A stretch of 64,000 nucleotides of DNA from Actinoplanes ianthinogenes (lineage in GTDB: Bacteria > Actinomycetota > Actinomycetes > Mycobacteriales > Micromonosporaceae), in NCBI RefSeq assembly GCF_018324205.1, contig NZ_AP023356.1, positions 1,984,001 to 2,048,000 of the forward strand, written 5' to 3'. The first letter of the stretch is position 1; every line of letters begins with the position of its first letter. Positions 36,874-48,675 of the stretch are shown piece after piece. Both the position numbers and the translations under genes were made by a program. Under the pieces are notes generated by a model, which saw nothing but the letters and a program-made list of their open reading frames with translations, did no database searches and was not told the DNA's origin.

Positions 36874-37305
36874 GTGCATTACTCGGAACGGCTGCTCGGA
36901 TATGTCAAGCGCGCCGAGCAGACCAGCCAGGCGGCGAAGGAGCTGGTGCTGCGCGAGTTCGGGCTGACGCCGGCGCAGCAGAGCGCGCTGGCCATCCTCT
37001 CCGACCACCCCGGCATCACAGCGGCCCAGCTCGCCCGGAAGTGCGCGGTCACGCCGCAGACGATGAACAGCACCCTGGGCCGGCTGGAGAAGGCCGGCCT
37101 GATCGCCAGGGCGGCGCACCCGATGCACGGCACGCTGATCGAGATCCGGACCACCGAGGCCGGGCGAGAGCTGTTCGACCGGGCGGACGCTCAGGTCGCG
37201 GCGCTGGACGCGACACTGGCCGCGGCGTTGACGGCGGACGAGGTGACGACGCTCAAGGAGCTGCTCACCCGGGTCACCGAGGCCGCCCGGCGGCGGACGG
37301 GGTGA
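36874..37305 (+). CDS. MarR-family regulator
   Basis: A 143-residue MarR protein. Winged helix at about residues 30-95, with the recognition region ITAAQLARKCAVTPQTMNSTLGRLEKAGLIAR and a wing ending in TTEAGRELFDRAD, flanked by dimerisation helices. The GTG is 7 bases downstream of a TAGGCT -10-like hexamer (36861-36866) and lacks a Shine-Dalgarno site, so it is probably leaderless. The neighbouring MFS gene is the natural target. The 3' end overlaps the convergent membrane-protein gene by 32 bases. Confidence 0.87.
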   Translation: MHYSERLLGYVKRAEQTSQAAKELVLREFGLTPAQQSALAILSDHPGITAAQLARKCAVTPQTMNSTLGRLEKAGLIARAAHPMHGTLIEIRTTEAGRELFDRADAQVAALDATLAAALTADEVTTLKELLTRVTEAARRRTG

Positions 37306-38362
37306 GAGCTTGCCGCCTCGCCGCCAGCACCAGGATGACGGCGGCGGTGAGCGCGCAGCTCAGGGCGTACGGGAAACTGCCGGAAGCGGTCCTCGCCGGC
37401 GCCACCGCCCAGAGTCCGGCGAACACCAGCAGGAAGGTCGCGCCCGCGACGATCGCGTAGCGATCGAGGAAACCGCCCGCCTCGCGCGGCGCGGGATGTC
37501 CCCGGTCGCGGCGCACCGTGACGGCGGCAGCGATGACGAGGGCCGCGAGCACCGCCCAGAGCGACAGCGCGCGGACCGGGTCGGGCCGTCCGGTCAGCAG
37601 GAAGTACGGAATCGAGAACGCCACCATGGCCAGCGGCGTCAGCGCGCCGACCGCGACGACGCGCAGGGCCATCGACAGCGGCGGAATCGGCCCGCGAGCG
37701 GCGCGCCGGGCGAGCAGCAGGCGGGTCAGCAGCACCATCCCGAACGGAGCCGCTGCGGCGAAAATGGTCACGCTGCTGAGCGGGACGGCGGCCAGCGCCG
37801 GCGAGTTCGAGGGCGCCTGCGGGTTCCAGGCCCACCAGCGCAGTTGCGGGCCGATCTGGTCGAAGACCTCGTAGAAGCACTGGAACACCACGGCCACGCA
37901 GGCGGCGCCCGCCACCGGGGAGTGCCGGTCCAGCAGGCCGGTGCGCTGGACCAGGACGTAGGCCGGATAGGTCAGCGCGGGGTAGACCGCGACGATGTAG
38001 AGCGGCAGCCGGTCGCCGAGCAGCTGCACCGAGAACAGGTTGTGCACGAAGATCAGGCCGACCCGGTCCTGGAGGCCGAAGCGGTCCGGGAAGTACAGCG
38101 GCGGCTCCAGGATCAGCAGGTAGACGACCGTGGCGCAGCACAGCCCGAGGTTGGTCGGGTCGCCGCGGCGGCGCCACCAGAGCACCGCGTGGACCACGGC
38201 GGCGATCGCACCGATGATCATGAGCGCTTCGACGACGAGCATGGTGCCGTCGGCCAGGGCGGTGGGCGGGCGGACCGACACGACGGCCGGCGCGTGCGCG
38301 CAGTCGATGGCACCCAGGGTCCGGGCGACCTCCGCGTATCCGGGCGTGCACACGACCGTCAC
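37274..38362 (-). CDS. Polytopic membrane protein next to a diiron-type hydrolase
   Basis: A 362-residue protein with about eight to nine hydrophobic segments and conserved-looking aromatic loops (EPPLYFPDRFGL, FQCFYEVFDQIGPQLRWWAWNP). I do not recognise a family. The GTG start overlaps the upstream stop by 4 bases; a much longer open frame upstream was rejected because its composition is atypical and it would run through the neighbouring gene. Co-translation with the PF10118-like protein suggests both act on one membrane or lipid substrate. Confidence 0.7.
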   Translation of the reverse strand: MTVVCTPGYAEVARTLGAIDCAHAPAVVSVRPPTALADGTMLVVEALMIIGAIAAVVHAVLWWRRRGDPTNLGLCCATVVYLLILEPPLYFPDRFGLQDRVGLIFVHNLFSVQLLGDRLPLYIVAVYPALTYPAYVLVQRTGLLDRHSPVAGAACVAVVFQCFYEVFDQIGPQLRWWAWNPQAPSNSPALAAVPLSSVTIFAAAAPFGMVLLTRLLLARRAARGPIPPLSMALRVVAVGALTPLAMVAFSIPYFLLTGRPDPVRALSLWAVLAALVIAAAVTVRRDRGHPAPREAGGFLDRYAIVAGATFLLVFAGLWAVAPARTASGSFPYALSCALTAAVILVLAARRQALTPSAAGRPR

Positions 38363-39282
38363 CGGGTCGCCGTGTAGAACCGGGTGACGTCCCGCCCGTC
38401 GGCGTAACACCGGAACCAGACGTCGGCGAAGCGCGGCAGCGGCTGCCGGGCGGGCCGGTGGTGCGGCAGCTGGGAGAGCAGGAGCCGGTACGCCATGACG
38501 AGCATCTCCCGGTTCGACGCCGGGGCGAACGGCGACGGCGGCCGGATCCCGAGCCGGGTACGCCACGACGGCCGCAGCGGCAACCGGGAGATCACCTCCT
38601 CGCGGCGCACCCCGTCCGGTGACACGTTGCGATACCACGCCTGGCGGTCCGCCTCCGGCACGTGTTTCTCGAAGCCCTGGAGGATGTCGCGGTACACCTT
38701 CATGATGTGCCGGAAGACGGCACGAGCGACGCCGGCACGGTAATAGCGGTTCCGCACCACGGCGTCGCAGACCACCAGCGCCGAGCTGCGGTGCTCCACC
38801 TCCTCCACGAAGTGCCAGAGGAACAGCGAGGCGACCCGCTCGTCACCGGGGCGGAACAGCTCGTCCTCGTGGTCGAGCATCACCTTGAAGATCGGCGTGA
38901 ACGTCGACTCCAGGTCCGCGGTGTAGGCCAGCCGGAACTTCAACGACCGGGTCGCGACCAGGCGGTCGAAGGCCGCGTACGCCTCGTCGACGGTCTCCTG
39001 GAGCCCGGGATACCGCCGCACCAGCGCGGCGACGTGCCGGCGATGGTTCTTGGCGTGCTGCGCCTCCTGACGCAGGAACGCCTCCGCCTCCCCGGCCGCG
39101 GCCGGGTCACGGATCAACGGGATCGCCGCCCGGGTGTTGATGACGATGAACTTCTCGAACGCGATCGCCATGATGCTGATCGCGTTGGCCATCAGCCCGA
39201 ATTTCGGATGGCTGGGCAGCCACTGGAACGGGATCGTGTCGTCGAAACCGAAGTCGATCTTCCGGATCTGCAGGTGGGTCAT
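38359..39282 (-). CDS. Predicted metal-dependent hydrolase (PF10118-like)
   Basis: A 307-residue helical protein of the family named predicted metal-dependent hydrolase, with ferritin-like diiron ligands: E43, E73 with H76 (QEAQHAKNH), and a second EVEH pair in the HFVEEVEHRSS helix. The N terminus RKIDFGFDDTIPFQWLP is typical. It is first in an operon with a polytopic membrane protein and is divergent from a TetR gene across a strong palindrome. Members often appear beside lipid and steroid genes; the reaction is unknown. Confidence 0.8.
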   Translation of the reverse strand: MTHLQIRKIDFGFDDTIPFQWLPSHPKFGLMANAISIMAIAFEKFIVINTRAAIPLIRDPAAAGEAEAFLRQEAQHAKNHRRHVAALVRRYPGLQETVDEAYAAFDRLVATRSLKFRLAYTADLESTFTPIFKVMLDHEDELFRPGDERVASLFLWHFVEEVEHRSSALVVCDAVVRNRYYRAGVARAVFRHIMKVYRDILQGFEKHVPEADRQAWYRNVSPDGVRREEVISRLPLRPSWRTRLGIRPPSPFAPASNREMLVMAYRLLLSQLPHHRPARQPLPRFADVWFRCYADGRDVTRFYTATR

Positions 39283-39297
39283 CGGAGCCCCCTATGG

Positions 39298-39331
39298 TTG
39301 ACACGCGTCTGGAAAATTTGACGCGTGTCAA
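39298..39331. promoter_or_regulatory. Strong palindromic operator, probably for TetR
   Basis: TTGACACGCGTC and GACGCGTGTCAA form a perfect 12-bp inverted repeat with a 10-base A+T-rich spacer. It lies 15 bases upstream of the metal-dependent hydrolase start and 53 bases before the TetR start. Confidence 0.75.
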
Positions 39332-39384
39332 ACCCCTTTATAGGCTCGGTCCCGACGGGTTGTCCAGGGGGCCGGGGAGACTTC

Positions 39385-40002
39385 ATGGCCGGACCACAGA
39401 GGACCATGGACCGGCGGCCGGTGGGCGCCGGCGACCAGCGGCGCGAGGCGCTGCTGCGCGCCCTCGACGAGCTGCTGCACGAGACACCCCTGGACGCGAT
39501 CGCGATCGCGGACATCTCGGCGCGGGCCGGCGTCACCAGGTCGGCGTTCTACTTCTACTTCGAGAACAAGGCTGCCTGCGTGGCGGCGCTCTGCGCGGAC
39601 GTCTACGTGGGCGGGCTCGCGGCGGCGGGTCACCTCGCGGACGAGGGGGTGCCGCCGGCCCGGCGCATCGAGCGGATGGTCGACGACCTGATCGCGTCGG
39701 TGCGGGAACGCCACTATCTGTTCCGGGCGGTGCTGGAGGCGCGCCGGACGAGCAGCGGCATCCGGGAGATGTGGACGGGCTATCTGGAGTCGTTCGTGGC
39801 GCCGGTGGCTCAGCACATCGACGGCGAGCGGGCGGCGGGTCGGGCTCCCGCCGGGCCGGACAGTCAGACGCTCGCCAGGCTGCTGCTGGAGCTCAGCGAC
39901 CGGATGCTGGAGCACCTCGGGCCTGAGGACAACCCGGCCGACCGGCTCCGGGCGCAGGCGCTGGCAGTGGTGTGGCTACGCAGCATTTACGGCGTCGCCT
40001 GA
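39385..40002 (+). CDS. TetR-family regulator
   Basis: A 205-residue TetR protein. The helix-turn-helix lies around residues 20-68 (IAIADISARAGVTRSAFYFYFENK), with a helical effector domain after it. The ATG has GGGGAGA upstream; an earlier in-frame start is possible but lies close to the operator. It very likely represses the divergent hydrolase/membrane-protein operon and itself through the palindrome at 39298. The ligand is unknown, perhaps a lipid. Confidence 0.87.
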   Translation: MAGPQRTMDRRPVGAGDQRREALLRALDELLHETPLDAIAIADISARAGVTRSAFYFYFENKAACVAALCADVYVGGLAAAGHLADEGVPPARRIERMVDDLIASVRERHYLFRAVLEARRTSSGIREMWTGYLESFVAPVAQHIDGERAAGRAPAGPDSQTLARLLLELSDRMLEHLGPEDNPADRLRAQALAVVWLRSIYGVA

Positions 40003-40012
40003 GTCGTCCGGG

Positions 40013-40588
40013 TCACGCCACCCGGCGGACGGTGTCACCGGCCTCGATCGGCCCGCCGACGATCACCCGGGCGTTGAGCCCGCGCAGCCGCAGGAGCTTG
40101 CCCTCCTCGGTCCACACGAGCTTGTGCGCGTCCCGCCCGAACCGGGCCGCGAACTTGGCACAGCCGGTGTGCGGCTGGTCGGTCACCTCGATCACCGCCC
40201 GGTCACCGATCGCCAGCCGGGAACCGGCCGGCAGGGCGTCGACGCTGAGGTCGAAGTCGAGGTAGAGCTGGTCGCCGGCGAGAGCCCAGGCGTTCCGGTC
40301 GTCACCGGCGATCAACTCGGCGAAGCGGGAACTGATGACGTTCAGCTGCATGTCGGGGTGCGGCGACCGGTCCGGCGTCCGGGAACTGGGCCGCTGACTC
40401 CAGTTGTCGCCGACCAGCCCGGCGGTGGCATCGAGCTCGGCCCGGGCAAGCACCTCCCGGGTGCCGACCTCCGGCCGGCGCACGGCCAGCGCCAGGCTGC
40501 CGACACTCTGCGGCGCCTGCCGCACGACGTCGAGACCCGCCATGATCTCGTCCAGCGAACGGTGGCGCACGGCGATCGAGTCAGTCAC
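40013..40588 (-). CDS. MOSC-domain protein
   Basis: A 191-residue protein whose C-terminal half is a MOSC domain: DQLYLDFDLSVDALPAG, the glycine-rich IGDRAVIEVTDQPHTGCAKFAARFG with the family cysteine, then LRGLNARVIVGGPIEAGD. MOSC proteins bind molybdenum cofactor or carry sulfur. The GTG at the VTDSIAVRH position was chosen; one longer start is possible. No clear functional link to neighbours. Confidence 0.82.
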   Translation of the reverse strand: MTDSIAVRHRSLDEIMAGLDVVRQAPQSVGSLALAVRRPEVGTREVLARAELDATAGLVGDNWSQRPSSRTPDRSPHPDMQLNVISSRFAELIAGDDRNAWALAGDQLYLDFDLSVDALPAGSRLAIGDRAVIEVTDQPHTGCAKFAARFGRDAHKLVWTEEGKLLRLRGLNARVIVGGPIEAGDTVRRVA

Positions 40589-40700
40589 GGCGTCGACTGT
40601 GCCCCACCCGCGCAACCACCGTCCACCGCATTCCAGCCACCCGCGTGGCCGAGCGGGGTTCGTTCGTTCCGCTCGCTGGGGCTGCCGTTAGCGTGCGGGG

Positions 40701-41240
40701 ATGCTCCGTCGTCGCATCGCAATCCTCGGCCTCGCGGCCTCTGTTGTAGTCCTGGCAGCCTGCTCGTCCACTGCCGAGCCGTCCCCGACGGGCGCACCGC
40801 CGTCCCCGGCGGCTGTGGCCACCACGGCCGTCGACAAGACCGAAGCCGCTACCGCGCTGGACGCCGGCGCCATCATGAAGAAGCTCTCGGCTGCCGGCCT
40901 CGGCCTGACCGCCGCGGCCGAGCAGAACGAGGACACGGATCCGAACGATCTGCTCGGCCGGCCCAACGGTTACACGTCGCGCGCCTCGGCCGACCTGCCG
41001 GGCGGCGACAAGAGCGGCGAGAAGTACTCCGTCGAGCGCGGCCTGGTCGTCGAGGTGTTCGCCGACGCGGACGGCGCCAAGCGTCGCTCGGATTACATCC
41101 AGGGCCTGCAGAAGGAGAACCCGATCCTGGGCACCGAGTGGCATTACTTCACCGGCGACGAACGAGGCCTGGTGCGGGTGTCCGGCAAAGTGAAGCCGTC
41201 TCTGGCGAAGAAGGTGGAGGCGGCGGTCTCCGGTCTTTGA
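40701..41240 (+). CDS. Small lipoprotein of unknown function
   Basis: A 179-residue protein with a lipoprotein signal: basic start MLRRR, hydrophobic core and lipobox LAAC with the acylated cysteine at residue 21. A Ser/Thr/Pro/Ala linker follows (about 22-50), then a small folded domain (GYTSRASADLPG to the C terminus) of unknown family. GCGGGG precedes the ATG. Its stop lies 7 bases from the end of the convergent hsaB gene. Confidence 0.8.
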   Translation: MLRRRIAILGLAASVVVLAACSSTAEPSPTGAPPSPAAVATTAVDKTEAATALDAGAIMKKLSAAGLGLTAAAEQNEDTDPNDLLGRPNGYTSRASADLPGGDKSGEKYSVERGLVVEVFADADGAKRRSDYIQGLQKENPILGTEWHYFTGDERGLVRVSGKVKPSLAKKVEAAVSGL

Positions 41241-41247
41241 GACGCCG

Positions 41248-41771
41248 CTAGATCCAGTCGGTGTGGCGGGGCCAGGCGAGCAGCGTGTCGACCACCTCCG
41301 TCTCGGCGGACGGGGGTGGCGGGGCGGCGGACCGGTACCGGCCCTTGAAGAACAGCAACGGACCGCTGTCGCGGCAGTCGCCGAGGGTCCGGACCCGGCC
41401 CACCACGATCGCGTGGTCGCCGCCCGGATGGACCGCCTCCACCGAACACTCCGCCCAGGTCAGCGCGTCGTGCAGGATCGGCGCGCCCAGCGGGGACGGG
41501 CTCCAGGCCACACCGTCGAACTTGTCCAGCCGGCTCGCGCCGAACGCGCGGGACAGCTCGTCGTGGCCCTCGGCCAGCACGTTGACGCAGAACACCCCGC
41601 GCTGCCGGATCCGCTGCCAGGTGCGGGAGCCGGCCTGCGGGCAGAACAGCACCAGCGGCGGGTCCAGCGACAGCGGGGCGAAGGCCTGACAGGCGAAACC
41701 GGCCGGCCCGTCCGCCGTGATGATCGTGACGCCGGTGCAGAAGTGACCGAAGACCCGGCGGAACTCGCGGC

Positions 41772-41775
<4 letters not shown>
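41248..41775 (-). CDS. hsaB: Flavin reductase HsaB
   Basis: A 175-residue flavin-reductase-like protein closely similar to HsaB (Rv3567c), which supplies reduced flavin to the monooxygenase HsaA. Landmarks: FGHFCTGVTIITADGPAGFACQAFAPLSLDPPLVLF, FCVNVLAEGHDELSRAFG and GGDHAIVVGRV. It lacks about 10 residues at each end compared with the M. tuberculosis protein. The GTG overlaps the hsaC stop by 4 bases; it is the last gene of hsaA-D-C-B, the mycobacterial order. Confidence 0.9.
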
Positions 41776-44645
<2,870 letters not shown>

Positions 44646-44694
44646 GCGATCACCTCTTCATCGGCTTGGCCGGCTCACCGGACGGCACCTATAC

Positions 44695-44708
44695 TAGAAC
44701 ACGTTCTA
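44695..44708. promoter_or_regulatory. KstR operator between hsaA and kshA
   Basis: TAGAACACGTTCTA fits the consensus with symmetric TAGAAC/GTTCTA arms. One site serves the divergent ring-degradation operons. Confidence 0.9.
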
Positions 44709-44734
44709 CTTGCTGAGCTAGCTAAGGAATCGGC

Positions 44735-45853
44735 ATGGTCGGTGAGACAGCACGAACGATCGATACCGGGGTCCTGCCGACCAGGTTCGCGCGGGGCTGG
44801 CACTGCCTGGGTCTGGCCGACTCCTTCCGGGACGGGCGGCCGCACGCGATCGAGGCGTTCGGCACCAAGCTGGTGGTCTTCGCCGACTCGGCGGGCGCCC
44901 TGCACGTGCTCGACGGGTACTGCCGGCACATGGGCGGTGACCTGACGATGGGCACGGTCAAGGGCGACGAGATCGCCTGCCCGTTCCACGACTGGCGCTG
45001 GCGCGGCGACGGCCGGTGCGCCGCGGTGCCGTACGCGCACCGCGTCCCGCTCCGCGCCCGCACCCGGTCCTGGCACGCCATGGAGCAGAACCGGCAGCTG
45101 TTCATCTGGAACGATCCGCAGGGCGCCCCACCCCCGCCGGACGTGACGATCCCGCGGATCGAGGGCGCGTTCTCCGACGAGTGGAGCGACTGGACCTGGG
45201 ATTCGCTCCGGATCGACGGCGCCAACTGCCGCGAGGTGATCGACAACGTGGTCGACATGGCGCACTTCTTCTACATCCACTTCGCCTTCCCGACGTTCTT
45301 CAAGAACGTTCTCGAGGGGCACGTGGCGGCGCAGTTCCTCCAGACCCGGCCGCGGCCGGACGTGCCGATCGCGGCGCGGCAGTCGGGCGACGCGACGCTG
45401 CGCTCCGAGGCGGCGTACCACGGGCCGTCGTACATGATCGATTACCTGTACAACGACTACCGCGGCATCACCGTCGAGTCGGTGCTGATCAACTGCCACT
45501 ACCCGGTCGCGCCGGACGCGTTCGTGCTCCAGTGGGGCGTCATCGTCAAACGGCTGCCCGGCCTCACCAGCGAGCAGGCCGCCAAGGCCGCGGCGAAGTT
45601 CTCCCAGAGCATCGGGATCGGCTTCGAGCAGGACGTGGAGATCTGGAAGCACAAGACCCGGATCGACAACCCGCTGCTCTGCGCCGAGGATGGCCCGGTC
45701 TATCAGCTCCGCCGGTGGTACGAGCAGTTCTACGTCGACGTCGAGGACGTCACCGAGGACATGGTGGCGCGCTACGAGTTCGAGGTCGACACCACCCGGG
45801 CCGTCGAGACGTGGACCGCGGAAGTGCGGTCGAACCTCGAAAAGCAGTCATGA
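44735..45853 (+). CDS. kshA: 3-ketosteroid 9alpha-hydroxylase oxygenase KshA
   Basis: A 372-residue Rieske oxygenase, closely similar to KshA, which hydroxylates C9 of 3-ketosteroids and with KstD opens ring B. The Rieske [2Fe-2S] ligands are C63, H65, C82 and H85; the mononuclear iron ligands begin with D174, H177 and H182 (NVVDMAHFFYIH). The substrate cavity phrases FPTFFKNVLEGHVAAQF and YHGPSYMIDYLYNDY are KshA-like. Start ATG with AAGGA upstream. It overlaps a small Cys-rich gene (ATGA), which leads on to kshB. Confidence 0.95.
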   Translation: MVGETARTIDTGVLPTRFARGWHCLGLADSFRDGRPHAIEAFGTKLVVFADSAGALHVLDGYCRHMGGDLTMGTVKGDEIACPFHDWRWRGDGRCAAVPYAHRVPLRARTRSWHAMEQNRQLFIWNDPQGAPPPPDVTIPRIEGAFSDEWSDWTWDSLRIDGANCREVIDNVVDMAHFFYIHFAFPTFFKNVLEGHVAAQFLQTRPRPDVPIAARQSGDATLRSEAAYHGPSYMIDYLYNDYRGITVESVLINCHYPVAPDAFVLQWGVIVKRLPGLTSEQAAKAAAKFSQSIGIGFEQDVEIWKHKTRIDNPLLCAEDGPVYQLRRWYEQFYVDVEDVTEDMVARYEFEVDTTRAVETWTAEVRSNLEKQS

Positions 45854-46086
45854 GCCGCACCGAGCGGCAGCAGTACCTGGAGGGTGGCCTGGCGGACCTG
45901 GTCTGTGAGAGCTGCGCCGCCCTGGTCCGGGTCCGCAAGTCGAGCCCGCGGCAGACCAGCGTGCAGTGGAGCACCGCGGCCGTCCGGCAGTGCGCCACCG
46001 AACTGGGCGCGCTGGTGCCGACCTGCCCCGGGTTGCGCGCCAGCATCGACCAGGCGGTGCGCGCCGGACGCCTGGACGTGGCCTGA
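45850..46086 (+). CDS. Small four-cysteine protein between kshA and kshB
   Basis: A 78-residue protein of unknown family. Four cysteines, C19 and C22 (CESC), C48 (VRQC) and C59 (TCPG), could hold a metal. A conserved-looking centre KSSPRQTSVQWS lies between the pairs. It overlaps kshA by 4 bases and kshB by 1 base, so the three genes are strictly co-translated. No membrane segment. It may assist cluster assembly or electron transfer in the KshAB system, or bind zinc; I cannot assign a function. Confidence 0.75.
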   Translation: MSRTERQQYLEGGLADLVCESCAALVRVRKSSPRQTSVQWSTAAVRQCATELGALVPTCPGLRASIDQAVRAGRLDVA

Positions 46087-47054
46087 TGGACCACCGGCTG
46101 CGGGTCACCGAGGTGATCGCCGAGACGGCTGACGCGTGCTCGCTGGTGCTCGCGGTGCCGCCGGAACTGGCCGAGACCTTCGCCTACCGGCCGGGACAGT
46201 ATGTGACCGTCCTGGTCGAGGGCGTCGCCCGGTGCTATTCGCTGGCCAGTTCCCCGCACACCGACAAGGACCTGAAGATCACGATCAAGAGGGTACGCGA
46301 CGGGCAGGCGTCCAACTGGATCTGCGACCACGTCCGCCCCGGCGCGATGCTCGACCTGCTCCCACCGGCGGGCGAGTTCGTCCCCGCCTCACTCGACGAC
46401 GACCTGCTGCTGCTGGCCGGGGGCAGCGGGATCACCCCGGTGATGGCCATCGTCAAGTCGGTGCTCGCGCACGGCCGCGGGCGGCTCACCCTGGTGTACG
46501 CGAACCGGGACACCGCCTCGATCATCTTCGCGGCCGAGCTGGCCGATCTCGTGGCGCGCCACGGCGAGCGGCTGACCGTCACCCACTGGCTGGACAGCGA
46601 ACGCGGCGCTCCCACGCCGGCGGCGCTCGCCGCCCTGGTCACCGGCGAGCGCGACAGGACGGCGTACGTCTGCGGTCCGGATCCCTTCGTGGCGATCGCC
46701 CGCGACGCGCTGCACCGGGCCGGAGTCCCGCGGGATCGCGTCCGGATCGAGCGTTTCGCGCTCGATCAGGTGCGCACCGTGGACGCCACGCTCGAAGTGG
46801 AGCTGGACGGCCGGACCCACCGGCTGCCCTGGCCGACCGGCAAGCGGATGCTCGACGTGGTGATCGAGGCCGGGCTCAACCCGCCGTTCTCCTGCCGCCA
46901 GGGCCACTGCGGCGCCTGCGCCTGCCGCCTGCTCAGCGGCAAGGTCGAGATGATCGACAACCAGATCCTGGAGGAAGAGGACTTCGCCGAGGGCTACGTC
47001 CTGGCCTGCCAGTCGGTGGCCCGCAGTGAGACGGTGTCGGTCACGTACTACTGA
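46086..47054 (+). CDS. kshB: 3-ketosteroid 9alpha-hydroxylase reductase KshB
   Basis: A 322-residue ferredoxin-NADH reductase that feeds KshA. FAD-binding motif RCYSLAS (49-55), NADH motif GGSGITP (112-118) with YVCGPDPF near 194-201, and a C-terminal plant-type [2Fe-2S] domain with C270, C275, C278 and C308. In M. tuberculosis kshB lies apart from kshA beside hsaA; here it follows kshA. About 35 residues shorter at the N terminus than the mycobacterial protein. TGATG overlap with the upstream gene. Confidence 0.95.
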   Translation: MDHRLRVTEVIAETADACSLVLAVPPELAETFAYRPGQYVTVLVEGVARCYSLASSPHTDKDLKITIKRVRDGQASNWICDHVRPGAMLDLLPPAGEFVPASLDDDLLLLAGGSGITPVMAIVKSVLAHGRGRLTLVYANRDTASIIFAAELADLVARHGERLTVTHWLDSERGAPTPAALAALVTGERDRTAYVCGPDPFVAIARDALHRAGVPRDRVRIERFALDQVRTVDATLEVELDGRTHRLPWPTGKRMLDVVIEAGLNPPFSCRQGHCGACACRLLSGKVEMIDNQILEEEDFAEGYVLACQSVARSETVSVTYY

Positions 47055-47063
47055 GGCGGCACA

Positions 47064-47681
47064 ATGGTGTCGATGAATCCGATCTCCCTCCCGGTGCCGG
47101 AGGCTGCGGACGGGGCGGCCGCCACGATCCCGTGGGCCCTGATCGCCGCCATCGTCACCGCGGCGGCCGGCGCCCTGCTCGCCGTCTGGACCGCCCGTCG
47201 CAAGAGCCGGGAGGAGGAGCGCGCCCGGCAGCGCACCCTGTTCGCCGAGGCGTTCCAGGCGTATTCGCAGTACAAGAACATGCCGTACGCGATCCGCCGG
47301 CGCCGCCACGACGACGCCGCCGCCGAGCGGGTGCGCCTCTCCGAGATCCTGCGCGAGATCCAGAGCAAGCTCACCTTCTACGAGACCTGGATCGACGCCG
47401 AGTCGGCCACCGTCGGGGTCGCCTACAGCAAGCTGATCGCGGAGCTGCGCCGGGTCGCGGGCGGCGCGATGCGTGAGGCCTGGAAGAGCCCGCCGCTCAC
47501 CGACGACGCCGGCATGAACCTCCCGCTGGACCTGGTCGACCTCGACGCCCTCAAACCGCTGGAGAAGGCTTACACCGACGCCTTCCAGCAGCATCTCGAG
47601 CAGCTCGCGCCGTGGTGGCCGCACGCCGGCCGCCGGCCGCTCAGGACGGGTCCCGGGTGGCGCCGGCTGCCGACGCGCTGA
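47064..47681 (+). CDS. Membrane-anchored helical protein of unknown function
   Basis: A 205-residue protein with one N-terminal membrane segment (about residues 21-43) followed by a basic stop-transfer stretch ([13 protein letters not shown]) and a helical cytoplasmic domain. No family recognised. An ATG three codons later is also possible. It begins 9 bases after kshB, so it may be read through from the kshA operon, but its last 41 bases overlap the convergent hsaF end. A steroid role is not evident. Confidence 0.65.
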   Translation: MVSMNPISLPVPEAADGAAATIPWALIAAIVTAAAGALLAVWTARRKSREEERARQRTLFAEAFQAYSQYKNMPYAIRRRRHDDAAAERVRLSEILREIQSKLTFYETWIDAESATVGVAYSKLIAELRRVAGGAMREAWKSPPLTDDAGMNLPLDLVDLDALKPLEKAYTDAFQQHLEQLAPWWPHAGRRPLRTGPGWRRLPTR

Positions 47682-48675
47682 GCTCGACCGCGATGTCGAT
47701 CAGCTGGTCCTCCTGGCCGCCGACCAGTCGCCGCTGTCCGGCCCGGACCAGGATCTCGGCGCCGGAGACCCGATAGCGCTCGGCCAGCGTGAAGGCGTGG
47801 GTGAGGAAGCTGGAGTAGACCCCGGCGTACCCCATGATCAGGGCGAGCCGGTCGAGCTTGCACTCGTCCGGCATGACCGGCCGCACCACCTCCTCGGCCG
47901 CGTCGACGATGGCGAAGAAGTCGACGCCGGTGCGGATGCCGAGCTTGTCGCAGACACCGACGAACGCCTCGACCGGCGTGTTGCCGGCGCCGGCGCCGAA
48001 CCGGCGGGTGCTGCCGTCGATCTGCCTGGCGCCGGCCCGCACGGCGAGGACCGAGTTGGCCACCCCGAGGCCGAGGTTCTCGTGGCCGTGGAAGCCGACC
48101 TGGGCGTCCTCGCCGAGCTCCGCCACCAGCGCGGCGACCCGGTCGCCGACCTGGTCGAGCACGAGCGCCCCAGCCGAGTCGACGACGTAGACGCACTGGC
48201 AGCCGGCGTCGGCCATGATCCGGGCCTGGGCGGCGAGCGCCTCCGGCGGCTGGGAGTGGGCCATCATCAGGAAGCCGACGGTCTCCAGGCCGAGCCGGCG
48301 GGCCAGTCCGAAGTGCTGCTCGGTGATGTCGGCCTCGGTGCAGTGACTGGCGATCCGGCAGACCGTGGCGCCGTTGGCGGCGGCCGCGCGGATGTCGTCG
48401 AACAGGCCGATCCCGGGCAGCATCAGGAAGGCGATCTTGGCGCGCGAGGCGGTCGCGACGGCCGCCTTGATCAGCTCCTGTTCCGGGGTGCGGGAGAGGC
48501 CGTAGGTGAACGACGAACCGCCGAGGCCGTCGCCGTGGGTCACCTCGATCACCGGGACGCCGGCCGCGTCCAGGGCGGCGACGACAGCGGTGACCTCGCC
48601 GACGGTGAACTGGTGGCGCTTGGCGTGCGAGCCGTCCCGCAGCGAGGAGTCGGTGATCCGGATGTCGATGCTCAT
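47641..48675 (-). CDS. hsaF: 4-hydroxy-2-oxohexanoate/oxovalerate aldolase HsaF
   Basis: A 344-residue class II pyruvate aldolase of the DmpG/HsaF family. It splits the 4-hydroxy-2-oxo acid from ring A into pyruvate and an aldehyde. The metal site is D14 (SLRDGSH), H196 and H198 (GFHGHENLG); H17 is the probable catalytic base. The C-terminal domain that docks the dehydrogenase is present ([10 protein letters not shown]). ATG overlaps the hsaG stop (ATGA), as expected for a channelled HsaF-HsaG complex. Confidence 0.95.
   Translation of the reverse strand: MSIDIRITDSSLRDGSHAKRHQFTVGEVTAVVAALDAAGVPVIEVTHGDGLGGSSFTYGLSRTPEQELIKAAVATASRAKIAFLMLPGIGLFDDIRAAAANGATVCRIASHCTEADITEQHFGLARRLGLETVGFLMMAHSQPPEALAAQARIMADAGCQCVYVVDSAGALVLDQVGDRVAALVAELGEDAQVGFHGHENLGLGVANSVLAVRAGARQIDGSTRRFGAGAGNTPVEAFVGVCDKLGIRTGVDFFAIVDAAEEVVRPVMPDECKLDRLALIMGYAGVYSSFLTHAFTLAERYRVSGAEILVRAGQRRLVGGQEDQLIDIAVELSASAAGATRDPS

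Noticed and set aside
45850-46086. Calling the small Cys protein an Rv3527 homologue because both follow kshA
   Set aside because: Rv3527 is about twice as long and I see no convincing similarity.
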